Of a stretch of 64,000 nt of DNA, positions 1 through 7,343 are shown one piece after another; positions within the stretch are counted from its first letter, which is position 1; each line of letters begins with the position of its first letter. The notes beneath the pieces were generated by a model. It was not told where the DNA came from, did not search any database, and was given only the letters and a program-made list of their open reading frames with translations. This DNA is from Rossellomorea aquimaris (GTDB taxonomy: Bacteria > Bacillota > Bacilli > Bacillales > Bacillaceae_B). Both the position numbers and the translations under genes were made by a program. The DNA is taken from the NCBI RefSeq assembly GCF_035590735.1, contig NZ_CP141595.1, positions 4,375,001 through 4,439,000 on the forward strand, read 5' to 3'.

Positions 1-400
1 AGAAGGCGATCCTTATGAGAATCCATATGTACAGGAGCGCATCTACCCGATCCTTCCGAAAGCGAACCATATCTGCTTCTATCCAATGGACAAGCGTCGC
101 CAGGGTAATGATAACTGGTACATGCTTCCGATGGAAGAGCGTCGCGACATGATGAGAAGTCATGGAATGATCGGACGCCAATACGCAGGAAAAGTCAAAC
201 AAATCATTACTGGTTCTGTTGGTTTTGATGATTACGAGTGGGGTGTGACCCTATTCGCTGACGACGTCCTTCAATTCAAAAAGCTTGTATACGAAATGCG
301 TTTTGACGAAGTAAGTGCACGTTACGGCGAATTCGGTACCTTCTATGTAGGAAATCTATTAAAAGAAGAATCAATTGCGAAATTCCTTCATGTGAACTAA
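1..400 (+). CDS. hemQ: Coproheme decarboxylase HemQ, C-terminal part
   Basis: The gene enters from the left edge; the frame is open from base 2 and 132 residues are visible. HemQ (YwfI, chlorite dismutase family) converts coproheme to heme b in the coproporphyrin-dependent pathway of Gram-positive bacteria. The visible part holds the family's YPMDKRR stretch, with the catalytic tyrosine (visible residue 27) and its lysine, and the SHGMIGR segment that carries the proximal heme histidine. The C-terminal sheet (GVTLFADD, then FGTFYVGNL) is intact, so the protein looks functional. A hairpin terminator follows directly. Confidence 0.95.
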   Translation, partial: EGDPYENPYVQERIYPILPKANHICFYPMDKRRQGNDNWYMLPMEERRDMMRSHGMIGRQYAGKVKQIITGSVGFDDYEWGVTLFADDVLQFKKLVYEMRFDEVSARYGEFGTFYVGNLLKEESIAKFLHVN

Positions 401-410
401 ATATACTGAT

Positions 411-443
411 AAACGACAAGTCCTTGTGGCTTGTCGTTTTTTT
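411..443 (+). terminator. Terminator of hemQ
   Basis: AACGACAAG pairs with CTTGTCGTT and is followed by a run of seven T. Confidence 0.9.
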
Positions 444-480
444 ATGGAAAAAGTTCGTCTTCCTCATTCAAAAAACAAAC

Positions 481-510
481 GAATATATTTTTCTCCCCCT
501 ACATAGACAT
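481..510 (+). promoter_or_regulatory. Possible sigma-E promoter of cwlJ'-gerQ
   Basis: GAATATA-type -35 element followed by CATAGACAT, which resembles the sigma-E -10 (CATACANT), 12-14 bases apart. gerQ is a mother-cell gene in B. subtilis, so a sigma-E promoter is expected here. The match is imperfect and the call is an inference. Confidence 0.35.
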
Positions 511-545
511 GAAATAGTGAGATATATAGCATCTTCTAAAGTGAG

Positions 546-641
546 GTGGCTGTTATTCCTTATCACGAGAAGGAAGTGAAACTACTTGAAGTCCGTTGTT
601 TCTATCAGCCTACTCAAAGCGATTGTCCGAAAGTATTTTAA
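546..641 (+). pseudogene. cwlJ: Internally deleted cell-wall hydrolase cwlJ remnant (31 codons)
   Basis: A GTG-initiated 31-codon frame lies directly ahead of gerQ. The first 14 residues (VAVIPYHEKEVKLL) resemble the N-terminus of spore cortex-lytic hydrolase CwlJ. The last 17 (EVRCFYQPTQSDCPKVF) resemble its C-terminus, where the family ends in HCFY-PT--CP-V-. The roughly 110 catalytic-core residues between, including the hydrolase_2 glutamate region, are absent. cwlJ directly precedes gerQ in several Bacillus species, which supports the reading. It therefore looks like an in-frame internal deletion that left upstream signals and gerQ intact. The alternative, an unrelated small peptide, is less likely because both ends fit. 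Confidence 0.6.
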
Positions 642-665
642 CTTTATTAAAAGGAGGTATTCGGT

Positions 666-1124
666 TTGGCGAATCAACAATCAAACCCGTATATGCAAGG
701 GTATAATCCATATGGTCAGTATTACGGAGGAGGGCAAGTTCAGGGTCAACAATATTATCCCCAACAGCAAGGTGGTGGAGGTTTCCAAGTACCTTCACCG
801 ACGAATGCTCCAGCCCCTACTCAAAATATTCAGGGGATGCTGCCGATTGAAGAATCGTATATCGAGAATATTCTTCGCTTGAACAAAGGAAAAGTAGCGA
901 CTGTTTACACTACGTTTGAAAACAATACAGAATGGAATGCGAAGGTCTTCAAAGGAATCATTGAAGCCGCGGGCCGGGATCACCTGATCTTGAGTGATCC
1001 ACAAACGGGGACCAGGTACCTCATCCCAATGATTTACTTAGACTACATTACATTTGATGAAGAAATTGAATATGAATATCCGTATGGAGCTGGAGGCTCT
1101 ATGCAAAGTTATTCCCAGCGATGA
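666..1124 (+). CDS. gerQ: Spore coat protein GerQ
   Basis: 152-residue inner coat protein. In B. subtilis GerQ is needed to anchor CwlJ in the coat and is cross-linked by transglutaminase Tgl. The first ~55 residues are Gln/Gly/Tyr/Pro-rich low complexity; residues ~56-140 form the conserved domain beginning MLPIEESYIENILRLNKG. The start is TTG at 666, behind a strong AAGGAGGT at 651-658. It lies 24 bases downstream of the cwlJ remnant and probably shares its transcript. Its usual client, CwlJ, is broken at this locus. Confidence 0.93.
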   Translation: MANQQSNPYMQGYNPYGQYYGGGQVQGQQYYPQQQGGGGFQVPSPTNAPAPTQNIQGMLPIEESYIENILRLNKGKVATVYTTFENNTEWNAKVFKGIIEAAGRDHLILSDPQTGTRYLIPMIYLDYITFDEEIEYEYPYGAGGSMQSYSQR

Positions 1125-1127
1125 AAA

Positions 1128-1177
1128 AAATACCCTGACAGGAGAATATTTCCCTGTCAGGGTATCTTATTTTTTTA
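1128..1177 (+). terminator. Terminator between gerQ and the convergent ywdK-like gene
   Basis: TACCCTGACAGG pairs with CCTGTCAGGGTA and is followed by a T-rich stretch. The A-run on the other side lets it serve both strands. Confidence 0.9.
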
Positions 1178-1546
1178 TAACGTTTTCGCTGCAAAGACAA
1201 TCAGAAGCACCCATGCTGCCAAGAAACTGACACCGCCTAGAGGTGTGATTGCTCCAAGCACCTTAATTCCGGAAAGGCTCAATACATAAAGGCTTCCTGA
1301 GAATAAAATGGTTCCGATCAGCATCAGCCAGCCGGACCAGGACAGTAATGAGGTTGGTGTCACATTCCCCATCAGTACCCCGACAATGATGATTCCGATG
1401 GCGTGAAACATCTGATAAAGGACTCCGGTATTCCAAATATCAATATACTTCTTTGATATTTTCCCTTCCAATGCGTGGGCACCGAAAGCTCCTAAAGCGA
1501 CTGATAAAAAGGCGTTGATAGCTCCGATAATGATAAATGTTTTCAT
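1175..1546 (-). CDS. ywdK: DUF423 membrane protein, YwdK-like
   Basis: 123-residue integral membrane protein with about four hydrophobic segments and the DUF423 N-terminus (GAINAFLSVALGAFGAHALE). In B. subtilis ywdK sits in the same neighbourhood (gerQ, ung, pdxK). The molecular function of DUF423 is unknown. The ATG start is supported by AGGAGGG 6 bases upstream. The gene converges on gerQ and shares its terminator. Confidence 0.85.
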   Translation of the reverse strand: MKTFIIIGAINAFLSVALGAFGAHALEGKISKKYIDIWNTGVLYQMFHAIGIIIVGVLMGNVTPTSLLSWSGWLMLIGTILFSGSLYVLSLSGIKVLGAITPLGGVSFLAAWVLLIVFAAKTL

Positions 1547-1579
1547 GATGACCCTCCTGTTCTTTCGTTCACTTAATGA

Positions 1580-1873
1580 TTAAAAGTCGAATAATGAATT
1601 TCCATTCGCTCCGTCATCCGTTTCCAGAGGCTCTTCTTTCTGGATGGAAACAGGCTTCTGACTTGGCTGTGATTCGTGTAAATATGGCATTGTTTGTTGA
1701 GGTTGAAACGAAGGTGCTGAAGTAGATGCCCCGTGGTTTTCCTCCAACAAAACTTCACATAGAGCCTTTATTGAATACACATGCTCACGGATTTGCTGTG
1801 ACCTTTCGGCTGATTTTGCCTTTCCGAGTTCATGTTCTATTTTCTTTATTAATGATTGATGAGGGATATTCAC
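1580..1873 (-). CDS. ywdI: YwdI-like small protein
   Basis: 97 residues; starts at GTG behind GGAGT. The N-terminal half (residues 1-55) is a charged helical segment (IEHELGKAKSAERSQQIREH). The C-terminal half is Ser/Gln/Pro-rich and ends in an acidic-Asn tail. It matches what is expected of YwdI by position between the ywdK-like gene and ung and by its N-terminal helix. Function unknown; soluble and cytoplasmic by sequence. Confidence 0.65.
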   Translation of the reverse strand: MNIPHQSLIKKIEHELGKAKSAERSQQIREHVYSIKALCEVLLEENHGASTSAPSFQPQQTMPYLHESQPSQKPVSIQKEEPLETDDGANGNSLFDF

Positions 1874-2002
1874 AATTGATGACTCCTTCCAGACGTCTTC
1901 CCGTACATGATTTATCGATTACATACAGTATGTACTTCCTCTGTTTAACCTACATCACTATCCTAATTCTAAATGAAGGATTTCGCAAATATCTTCTTAT
2001 CG

Positions 2003-2179
2003 TCAATTCACTTTAGGCTTGAATTTCATGCAGGGACTTCCTGAGGATTGGAAAACCACTAGTGAAGGCATGGCTTTCGTTTTGAACCCGTAGCCTTTAC
2101 ACCCCCGGGGATGAGCCGGCTCCCAGGTTGTATAGAAATATTGACATTGAAAGCAGTTGATACGCTTCTCATTTTTCAT
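2003..2179 (-). CDS. Small four-cysteine protein
   Basis: 58-residue frame starting at ATG 2179 with GGGGG upstream. Cysteines fall at positions 9, 12, 27 and 50 (C-x2-C, then two singles), typical of a small zinc- or iron-binding fold. It begins MKNEKRINCFQCQYFYTTW and also contains HPRGCKGYGFKTK and PSLVVFQSSG. It lies between ung and the ywdI-like gene on the same strand. Small proteins of this pattern are widespread in Bacillaceae, but I do not know a function. Confidence 0.7.
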   Translation of the reverse strand: MKNEKRINCFQCQYFYTTWEPAHPRGCKGYGFKTKAMPSLVVFQSSGSPCMKFKPKVN

Positions 2180-2198
2180 TTGGCGTCCCCCTTCTACA

Positions 2199-2226
2199 AA
2201 ATAAACCCCTCATATACGAGGGGCCA
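2199..2226 (-). terminator. Terminator of ung
   Basis: On the minus strand CCCCTC-gtatat-GAGGGG is followed by TTTATTTT, about 30 bases past the ung stop. Confidence 0.8.
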
Positions 2227-2231
2227 TCCAG

Positions 2232-2247
2232 TGTTTCACGTGAAACA
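2232..2247. promoter_or_regulatory. parS: parS centromere site (Spo0J/ParB binding)
   Basis: TGTTTCACGTGAAACA is a perfect 16-bp palindrome that fits the Bacillus parS consensus (TGTTNCACGTGAAACA). It lies just past the ung stop codon, before its terminator. Such sites cluster around the origin and load Spo0J and condensin. Confidence 0.9.
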
Positions 2248-2252
2248 TCCGG

Positions 2253-2924
2253 TTATTCAATACACCAGTCAATCTCGTTTATCCCTTGTTTCCGTAAAAA
2301 ATCATTTGTTTGTGAATATGGTTTACTTCCAAAGAAACCCCTGTGTGCAGATAATGGACTCGGATGGGGAGCCGTCACGATATAATGCTTGGAAGAATCG
2401 ATGAGCGCCTGCTTTGACTGAGCAGGTTTCCCCCATAAAATAAACACCATCGGCTTCTCCCTTTCATTCAGGATCGAGATGACATGATCCGTGAATTGTT
2501 CCCACCCTTTTCCCCGGTGGGAGTGCGCTTTCCCATCTTGTACGGTCAAGACGGTATTTAACAGCAGCACGCCCTGTTCTGCCCATTTTACCAGGGAACC
2601 ATGGGCAGGAATCGGACATCCGATATCCTCCTGAAGCTCTTTGTACATATTTCGTAACGACGGGGGAATCTTGACACCTTTTTTAACCGAAAAGCTTAAA
2701 CCTTCTGCCTGATTCGGTCCGTGATACGGATCTTGTCCAAGCAATACAACCTTTACATCTTCGTATGCTGTGTAATGAAATGCATTGAAGATATCATGCA
2801 TGGAAGGATACGTCGTGTTCGTTTCATATTCTCCTTTTAGCCATTCTCTCAAGGTCTGATAGTATTCCATCTGAAGTTCATCTTCCAGAATGTCTGCCCA
2901 ATCGTTTTGAAAGTTCTTCGTCAC
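2253..2924 (-). CDS. ung: Uracil-DNA glycosylase, family 1
   Basis: 223 residues, the usual length. It excises uracil from DNA as the first step of base excision repair. Family 1 motifs are present: GQDPYHGPNQA (catalytic Asp and Tyr), LLLNTVLTV, and HPSPLSAHRGFFG (catalytic His). It starts at GTG behind AAAGGATG. It lies 15 bases downstream of the DUF4230 gene on the same strand, so the two are probably co-transcribed. Confidence 0.97.
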   Translation of the reverse strand: MTKNFQNDWADILEDELQMEYYQTLREWLKGEYETNTTYPSMHDIFNAFHYTAYEDVKVVLLGQDPYHGPNQAEGLSFSVKKGVKIPPSLRNMYKELQEDIGCPIPAHGSLVKWAEQGVLLLNTVLTVQDGKAHSHRGKGWEQFTDHVISILNEREKPMVFILWGKPAQSKQALIDSSKHYIVTAPHPSPLSAHRGFFGSKPYSQTNDFLRKQGINEIDWCIE

Positions 2925-2939
2925 TGTTAGACATCCTTT

Positions 2940-3707
2940 CTAGTCCTGAAATTGAATCGTAACGTCATAGCCCAAATGTTCAAAGAAACCCTTCAACGAT
3001 TTCTCTGCGTTTTTTTCCGCGGCTTGAAGCAACCCTTGTTCAATCGCTTCCTGACTGATTTGATCTTTTGCCACTTCCGCAAGGGCAAACCCTTCATTCC
3101 AGTCCACATCATTTCTGAAGATCCCTTCTACAGAAAAGGTCTTGATGTTCTCAGTATCAATGGAAGGGTCTTGAAGAATCTCTGCACGTGGCAAGGTTAA
3201 TTGAATTTCTTTCTTCTCTTCATCAACTACTATATCGTCTTCATCGATACCCTGTAAATCAACCCCTGCAAGTACCGTTCCGGGAACTACCATCAGAAGC
3301 TTACGTTTTGTCCCGGGAAGATCTGTATTGATGTCTTTCCCGAATAGTTGATTATCCTCCTGCTCGATCACGGCCTTTACAAACCCTTGAGCCGTCGCCA
3401 AAGAACTCATTTCTTGAATCCGTTCGACAAACGCCCCTTTCTCTTCTGTAAAGGTGGAGCCGGATAACCATGAATAGACCCCTATGGATACTCCTCCTAT
3501 TAATAGGATGAAAAGAAGGAGAATCAACAACACTCTATTTTTCCAAAAGGACAGAACGGATGTTGCTAATTTCCAAGCCGGAAAACGTCTACTGCTTCTA
3601 TTCTCAAAAGCCAAAGAGGCACTGGTCTCTCTTTCATTCGCTTTTAAATCCGCTAAAATCGCTTCTATTTCTTGTATTTTCTTGTATTGATTTGTCAAAT
3701 GCTCCAC
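2940..3707 (-). CDS. DUF4230 membrane-anchored protein
   Basis: 255 residues: a cytoplasmic N-terminus with a short coiled coil (residues 1-30), one transmembrane helix (~57-80), then an extracytoplasmic DUF4230 domain with alternating strands (VVPGTVLAGVDLQG; EKKEIQLTLPRAEIL) and C-terminal amphipathic helices. Function of DUF4230 is unknown. The start is GTG at 3707 or TTG at 3698. It is the first gene of the short operon with ung. Confidence 0.75.
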   Translation of the reverse strand: MEHLTNQYKKIQEIEAILADLKANERETSASLAFENRSSRRFPAWKLATSVLSFWKNRVLLILLLFILLIGGVSIGVYSWLSGSTFTEEKGAFVERIQEMSSLATAQGFVKAVIEQEDNQLFGKDINTDLPGTKRKLLMVVPGTVLAGVDLQGIDEDDIVVDEEKKEIQLTLPRAEILQDPSIDTENIKTFSVEGIFRNDVDWNEGFALAEVAKDQISQEAIEQGLLQAAEKNAEKSLKGFFEHLGYDVTIQFQD

Positions 3708-3787
3708 CTTCCTCTCTTCTATTATAGGAAATAATGTAGAATCTTGGAAACAATTATTCTCTCGAAAACATTTCTATATTATGGAAA

Positions 3788-3812
3788 GTTTGATTTTGCT
3801 ACAACCGGGAAA
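3788..3812 (+). promoter_or_regulatory. Sigma-B-type promoter of the YflT-like stress gene
   Basis: GTTTGA (3788-3793), 13-base spacer, GGGAAA (3807-3812). This closely fits the general-stress consensus GTTTAA-N12-15-GGGWAW. The downstream product belongs to a family under sigma-B control in B. subtilis. Confidence 0.7.
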
Positions 3813-3853
3813 AGGAGGGACAAGACATTAAATTCAAATTGGAGGTACTGATT

Positions 3854-4204
3854 ATGTATAAAGTTCAAACAGCTGAAAATGTGGTAGAAGCAAAAAGAGA
3901 AATTGAAATGTTTACAAGTGAAGGTTATTCTAAAGATGAAATCTATGTGTTCGCCCATGACAAACATCGTTCTGAACACATCACAGAGGCAACCCATACG
4001 GAATCCACCGGTATAAAAGAACAAGGAATCATTGAATCCATGAGTAACCTATTCAACAGCCGCGGAGATGAATTGCGTTCGAAAATGAAGTCCGTGGGGA
4101 TGAACCAGGCAGAAGCAGATGTCTATGAAGAAGAACTCGATAAAGGAAAACTTGTCATCGTCGCTTCCAAAGAAGCAACAAATAATGATGCGAAACCATT
4201 CTAG
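3854..4204 (+). CDS. General stress protein, YflT/GSP17M domain
   Basis: 116 residues from ATG 3854, placed 7 bases after GGAGGT. The frame extends to TTG 3839, but that precedes the ribosome binding site. Residues 2-95 match the YflT domain (KVQTAENVVEAKREIEMF; GYSKDEIYVFAHDK), found in heat- and salt-induced sigma-B proteins of Bacillus. The C-terminal part resembles GSP17M (DELRSKMKSVGMNQAEADVYEEELDKG). Biochemical role unknown; cytoplasmic. Confidence 0.85.
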   Translation: MYKVQTAENVVEAKREIEMFTSEGYSKDEIYVFAHDKHRSEHITEATHTESTGIKEQGIIESMSNLFNSRGDELRSKMKSVGMNQAEADVYEEELDKGKLVIVASKEATNNDAKPF

Positions 4205-4237
4205 GTTTTAACGATCCATCAACGATTCATCCAATCC

Positions 4238-4276
4238 AAAAAGACGTCGAGGAAATCATTCCCGGCGTCTTTTATT
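4238..4276 (+). terminator. Terminator of the YflT-like gene
   Basis: AAAGACG pairs with CGTCTTT across a long loop, followed by TATT; moderate quality. Confidence 0.6.
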
Positions 4277-4382
4277 GTAAACCGCCTTAAACAAAAGAAT
4301 TTGTATTTACCCTTCCGTTATTATATTCTTTAGTCAGACTTTTACAATTATAACGAGTGACTTTCTTAGGAGGATTGCAACT

Positions 4383-5192
4383 ATGACATTGAAAAAAACC
4401 CTTACGATCGCTGGATCCGATACGAGCGGTGGAGCAGGGATCCAAGCCGATCTTAAAACGTTCCAGGAGCATGGCGTGTATGGCATGACGGCTCTTACAA
4501 CGGTTGTTACGATGGATCCGAACAACCATTGGCACCACCAGGTTCATCCATTATCCATTGATACATTGGAAGCGCAACTGGAAACCGTTCTTTCTGTAGG
4601 AATCGATGCAATGAAAACAGGCATGCTCGGTACAGTAGAAATCATCGAGCTTGCAGCGAAGAAAATCGATGCATTCGGTTTGGATAAAGTCGTCATCGAC
4701 CCTGTAATGGTATGTAAGGGTGAAGATGAAGTATTAAACCCTGAAACAACGGATGCCATGAGAGAGCATTTGCTCAAGCGCGCTACCGTCGTAACTCCTA
4801 ACCTATTCGAAGCAGGTCAGCTTGCCGGGTCAGGTCCGATCAAAACCATTGATGAAATGAAGCAAGCGGCAAAGAAAATTCACGACCTTGGCGCCAAAAA
4901 CGTTGTCATCAAGGGCGGAAAGCAATTACAGCACGACAAAGCTCTCGATCTATTCTATGACGGAAATGAATTCACTCTCCTGGAAGAGGAAAAAGTAGAA
5001 ACAACGTATAACCACGGAGCAGGCTGTACATTCGCAGCAGCCATCACTTCCAACCTTGCAAATGGACAAGATGTGAAAGAAGCTGTGCAAAACGCGAAAA
5101 CCTTTGTTACAGCAGCCATCAAACACGGCTTCAAACTGAACGAATACGTTGGACCTGTCATGCATGGGGCATATAACCGTTTTAAAAAATAA
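4383..5192 (+). CDS. pdxK: Pyridoxine/pyridoxal kinase (ThiD/PdxK family)
   Basis: 269 residues. It phosphorylates B6 vitamers to pyridoxal phosphate; relatives also act on hydroxymethylpyrimidine. Ribokinase-fold motifs visible: GSDTSGGAGIQADLK near the N-terminus, DPVMVCKGEDEVL, TPNLFEAGQL, and the anion hole GAGCTFAAA with its Asp-replacing Cys typical of the Bacillus-type PdxK/ThiD kinases. ATG start behind AGGAGGATTGCAACT. B. subtilis PdxK (YwdB) lies near ung and gerQ in the same way, which favours PdxK over ThiD. Confidence 0.9.
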   Translation: MTLKKTLTIAGSDTSGGAGIQADLKTFQEHGVYGMTALTTVVTMDPNNHWHHQVHPLSIDTLEAQLETVLSVGIDAMKTGMLGTVEIIELAAKKIDAFGLDKVVIDPVMVCKGEDEVLNPETTDAMREHLLKRATVVTPNLFEAGQLAGSGPIKTIDEMKQAAKKIHDLGAKNVVIKGGKQLQHDKALDLFYDGNEFTLLEEEKVETTYNHGAGCTFAAAITSNLANGQDVKEAVQNAKTFVTAAIKHGFKLNEYVGPVMHGAYNRFKK

Positions 5193-5202
5193 TTAAGGCT
5201 GG

Positions 5203-5244
5203 TGCCAGACACGAATGAATGATCTCGTGCCTGGCATTTTTTTT
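5203..5244 (+). terminator. Terminator of pdxK
   Basis: TGCCAGACACGA pairs with TCGTGCCTGGCA, followed by eight T. Confidence 0.92.
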
Positions 5245-5367
5245 GAGGGACGGACCTGTCAAAAAGCACGTCCCTCCCCCAATCATACTTTTCGCATTCA
5301 CTCATGAATTTTAGTAAGATAGTACATAATGGTTAAGAGTCTTTTCTGTATTTAAGGAGGAAAAAGA

Positions 5368-5715
5368 ATGGAACCAATCAAGATTGCTGATGTGCAAGGA
5401 ATCATTACCCAGCTTGCCCGTCAGGACGTTTATATACATTTAGAAACCACCAACGGAGCCTATGCTTCTCACTTTAACGAAGGGTTCTTTTCAGCCGGAG
5501 CCTATATCCGCAACGCTAAAGTCAACTATGAGCACGGGAAGATCATCGGGGACGGACCTTACCGTGTCGGTTTGAAAATTGAAATCGGCTGGATTTATGC
5601 TGAAGGACTGACTCATTATGAATTCGATGAACAAGGACGCCTGTTACTTGCTGGTCATGGTGCCGATGGAAAACTGGCCGTAGCCCTTGAAATCAGCCCG
5701 ACGCCTTTCAGCTAA
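5368..5715 (+). CDS. yojF: YojF-like protein (DUF1806)
   Basis: 115 residues; AAGGAGGAAAAAG precedes the ATG. The sequence fits DUF1806 throughout (VYIHLETTNGAYASHF; GAYIRNAKVNYEHGKI; VGLKIEIGWIYAEGL). Function unknown. It sits 33 bases before bshB2, the same pair as yojF-yojG in B. subtilis, so a role linked to bacillithiol synthesis is inferred. Confidence 0.88.
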   Translation: MEPIKIADVQGIITQLARQDVYIHLETTNGAYASHFNEGFFSAGAYIRNAKVNYEHGKIIGDGPYRVGLKIEIGWIYAEGLTHYEFDEQGRLLLAGHGADGKLAVALEISPTPFS

Positions 5716-5748
5716 ACTACTTGAACCAATATAAAAGGAGAGGTCAAA

Positions 5749-6432
5749 ATGGAAAAAGAAAGACAAGTACTTGTCATCTTTCCTCATCCGGATGATGAAG
5801 CATTCGGGGTTTCAGGAACCATTTCCACCCACGTTAAAAATGGAACGCCTGTTACCTACGCCTGCCTCACATTAGGTGAAATGGGAAGAAACTTAGGAAA
5901 CCCCCCCTTCGCAACAAGAGAGTCGCTTCCACTGATTCGTAAAAAAGAATTACAAAAAGCGGCCGATGTGATGGGAATACAGGATTTACGCATGATGGGA
6001 TACCGGGATAAAACCCTTGAATTTGAAAATGATGAAAAGTTGTCCAACATGGTGACTGAATTGATAGAAGAATTAAACCCTTCACTCATCATCACCTTCT
6101 ATCCGGACTACTCCGTTCACCCGGATCACGAAGCAACAGCTAGAGCCGTGGTCCGTGCCGTTCGACGCTTGCCGAAAGCATCAAGACCGAAGCTCCACTG
6201 CCTTGCCTTCTCCAAGAATTGTGAGGAAGCGTTAGGACAGCCGGATATCCTCGTTGATATCACACCAGTAAAAGATCAAAAAATCGGTGCCATGAAGGCA
6301 CATATCTCCCAAACAGCATGGATGCTCAAGGATTTAGAAAAAGGCATTCAGCAAAATGACCCTGAAGCATTAAAGTGGGTGACCGTTGAACGATTCTGGA
6401 GTTATCAATGGGAAAATGACACAGTAGAATAA
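5749..6432 (+). CDS. bshB2: Bacillithiol biosynthesis deacetylase BshB2
   Basis: 227-residue LmbE/PIG-L family deacetylase. It removes the acetyl group from GlcNAc-malate to give GlcN-malate, the second step of bacillithiol synthesis. Zinc-site motifs: PHPDDEAFG at residues 12-20 and the distal histidine in SVHPDHEATARAVV. Metal ligands and the catalytic Asp are intact. It forms an operon with yojF. Length is as expected for BshB2. Confidence 0.92.
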   Translation: MEKERQVLVIFPHPDDEAFGVSGTISTHVKNGTPVTYACLTLGEMGRNLGNPPFATRESLPLIRKKELQKAADVMGIQDLRMMGYRDKTLEFENDEKLSNMVTELIEELNPSLIITFYPDYSVHPDHEATARAVVRAVRRLPKASRPKLHCLAFSKNCEEALGQPDILVDITPVKDQKIGAMKAHISQTAWMLKDLEKGIQQNDPEALKWVTVERFWSYQWENDTVE

Positions 6433-6440
6433 TGACTTGA

Positions 6441-6473
6441 AAAGAGTTTGGGCTTCGCTCAGGCTCTTTTTTT
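6441..6473 (+). terminator. Terminator of yojF-bshB2
   Basis: A 13-bp stem (with G-U pairs) from AAAGAGTTTGGGC to GCTCAGGCTCTTT around a TTC loop, then a T-run. Confidence 0.88.
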
Positions 6474-6526
6474 ATTGTCCTCTTCTAAAAGGTCATTTAG
6501 TGAATAAAATAAATTTAAATAGACAA

Positions 6527-6540
6527 TGAGTGATTACTCA
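6527..6540. promoter_or_regulatory. Operator 1 of the ABC exporter operon (TetR-type)
   Basis: TGAGTGATTACTCA is a near-perfect 14-bp palindrome. Its reverse complement occurs at 6576-6589. The two copies bracket the promoter at 6542-6570. The likely ligand is the TetR regulator encoded at the operon's end. Confidence 0.75.
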
Positions 6541-6541
6541 C

Positions 6542-6570
6542 TTTACAATTCACTCAGTATACTCTATATT
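6542..6570 (+). promoter_or_regulatory. Sigma-A promoter of the ABC exporter-TetR operon
   Basis: TTTACA (6542-6547), 17-base spacer, TATATT (6565-6570); lies exactly between two copies of the palindromic operator. Confidence 0.75.
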
Positions 6571-6575
6571 GGGAG

Positions 6576-6589
6576 TGAGTAATCACTCA
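6576..6589. promoter_or_regulatory. Operator 2 of the ABC exporter operon (TetR-type)
   Basis: TGAGTAATCACTCA, exact reverse complement of operator 1, centred 49 bp from it and immediately past the -10 region. Binding would block the start site. Confidence 0.75.
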
Positions 6590-6614
6590 TTAACTTACGA
6601 AAGGTGTGATTCAA

Positions 6615-7343
6615 TTGAATTCCATCATCCAATTGAACGGGCTATCCAAGTCATTCGGCTCTCAAGAAGTGTTAAAAAACGTTTCTCTTAACATTCAAAA
6701 AGGCGATATCTATGGATTATTAGGGCCCTCCGGCTCGGGTAAGACCACTTTGATCAAACTTATGATCGGTCTCGAAACCCCATCGACAGGGAGTGTCACC
6801 TTCAAAGGGAACAAGCTGAAAGCAAAAGAGCTGTACCCAACCATCGGATATATGGCCCAATCCGATGCCCTCTATGATGAGCTGACAGCGAAGGAGAATC
6901 TATCTTTCATGGCTTCCCTCTATGGATTGAAGAAAAACCAACGGAAAGAGCAAATTGAAAAAGTGATGACGACCGTCGACCTTCTGTCTCATCTTAATAA
7001 GCCTGTCCATCAGTATTCAGGAGGAATGAAAAGAAGGCTTTCCCTTGCCATTGCCCTCTTACATGATCCCGAGGTTTTATTTTTGGATGAACCAACTGTC
7101 GGGATTGATCCCGTTCTAAGAAAGGAAATATGGGATAGCTTTCACCGTCTTAAGGATGAAGGCAGAACCCTTATCATTACAACCCATGTGATGGATGAAG
7201 CAGAAAGATGTGACCGGCTTGGCCTCCTGCAACATGGAAAAATCATTTCAAGCGACACACCGGATGCCATTAAAGAAACGTATGGGGTGACTTCGATTGA
7301 AGATGTATTTTTGAAAAATGGAGGTGTTTCCATTGAGAATTAG
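6615..7343 (+). CDS. ABC transporter ATP-binding protein (drug-export type)
   Basis: About 242 residues from TTG 6615, chosen because AAAGGTG ends 8 bases before it; the GTG at 6606 overlaps that site. Full ATPase motif set: Walker A GPSGSGKTT, Q-loop MAQSD, signature YSGGMKRR, Walker B LFLDEPTVGID, and the switch His in TTHVMDEA. It belongs to the CcmA/DrrA-like class that pairs with ABC-2 permeases. It overlaps the permease gene and lies behind the TetR-type operators, so this is a regulated exporter of unknown substrate. Confidence 0.93.
   Translation: MNSIIQLNGLSKSFGSQEVLKNVSLNIQKGDIYGLLGPSGSGKTTLIKLMIGLETPSTGSVTFKGNKLKAKELYPTIGYMAQSDALYDELTAKENLSFMASLYGLKKNQRKEQIEKVMTTVDLLSHLNKPVHQYSGGMKRRLSLAIALLHDPEVLFLDEPTVGIDPVLRKEIWDSFHRLKDEGRTLIITTHVMDEAERCDRLGLLQHGKIISSDTPDAIKETYGVTSIEDVFLKNGGVSIEN

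Noticed and set aside
1726..2404. Plus-strand frames of about 97 codons across ywdI/ung
   Set aside because: Shadows of minus-strand genes; no SD and no recognisable protein sequence.
4287..4547. Minus-strand frames at the start of pdxK
   Set aside because: Overlap a well-supported gene and lack ribosome binding sites.
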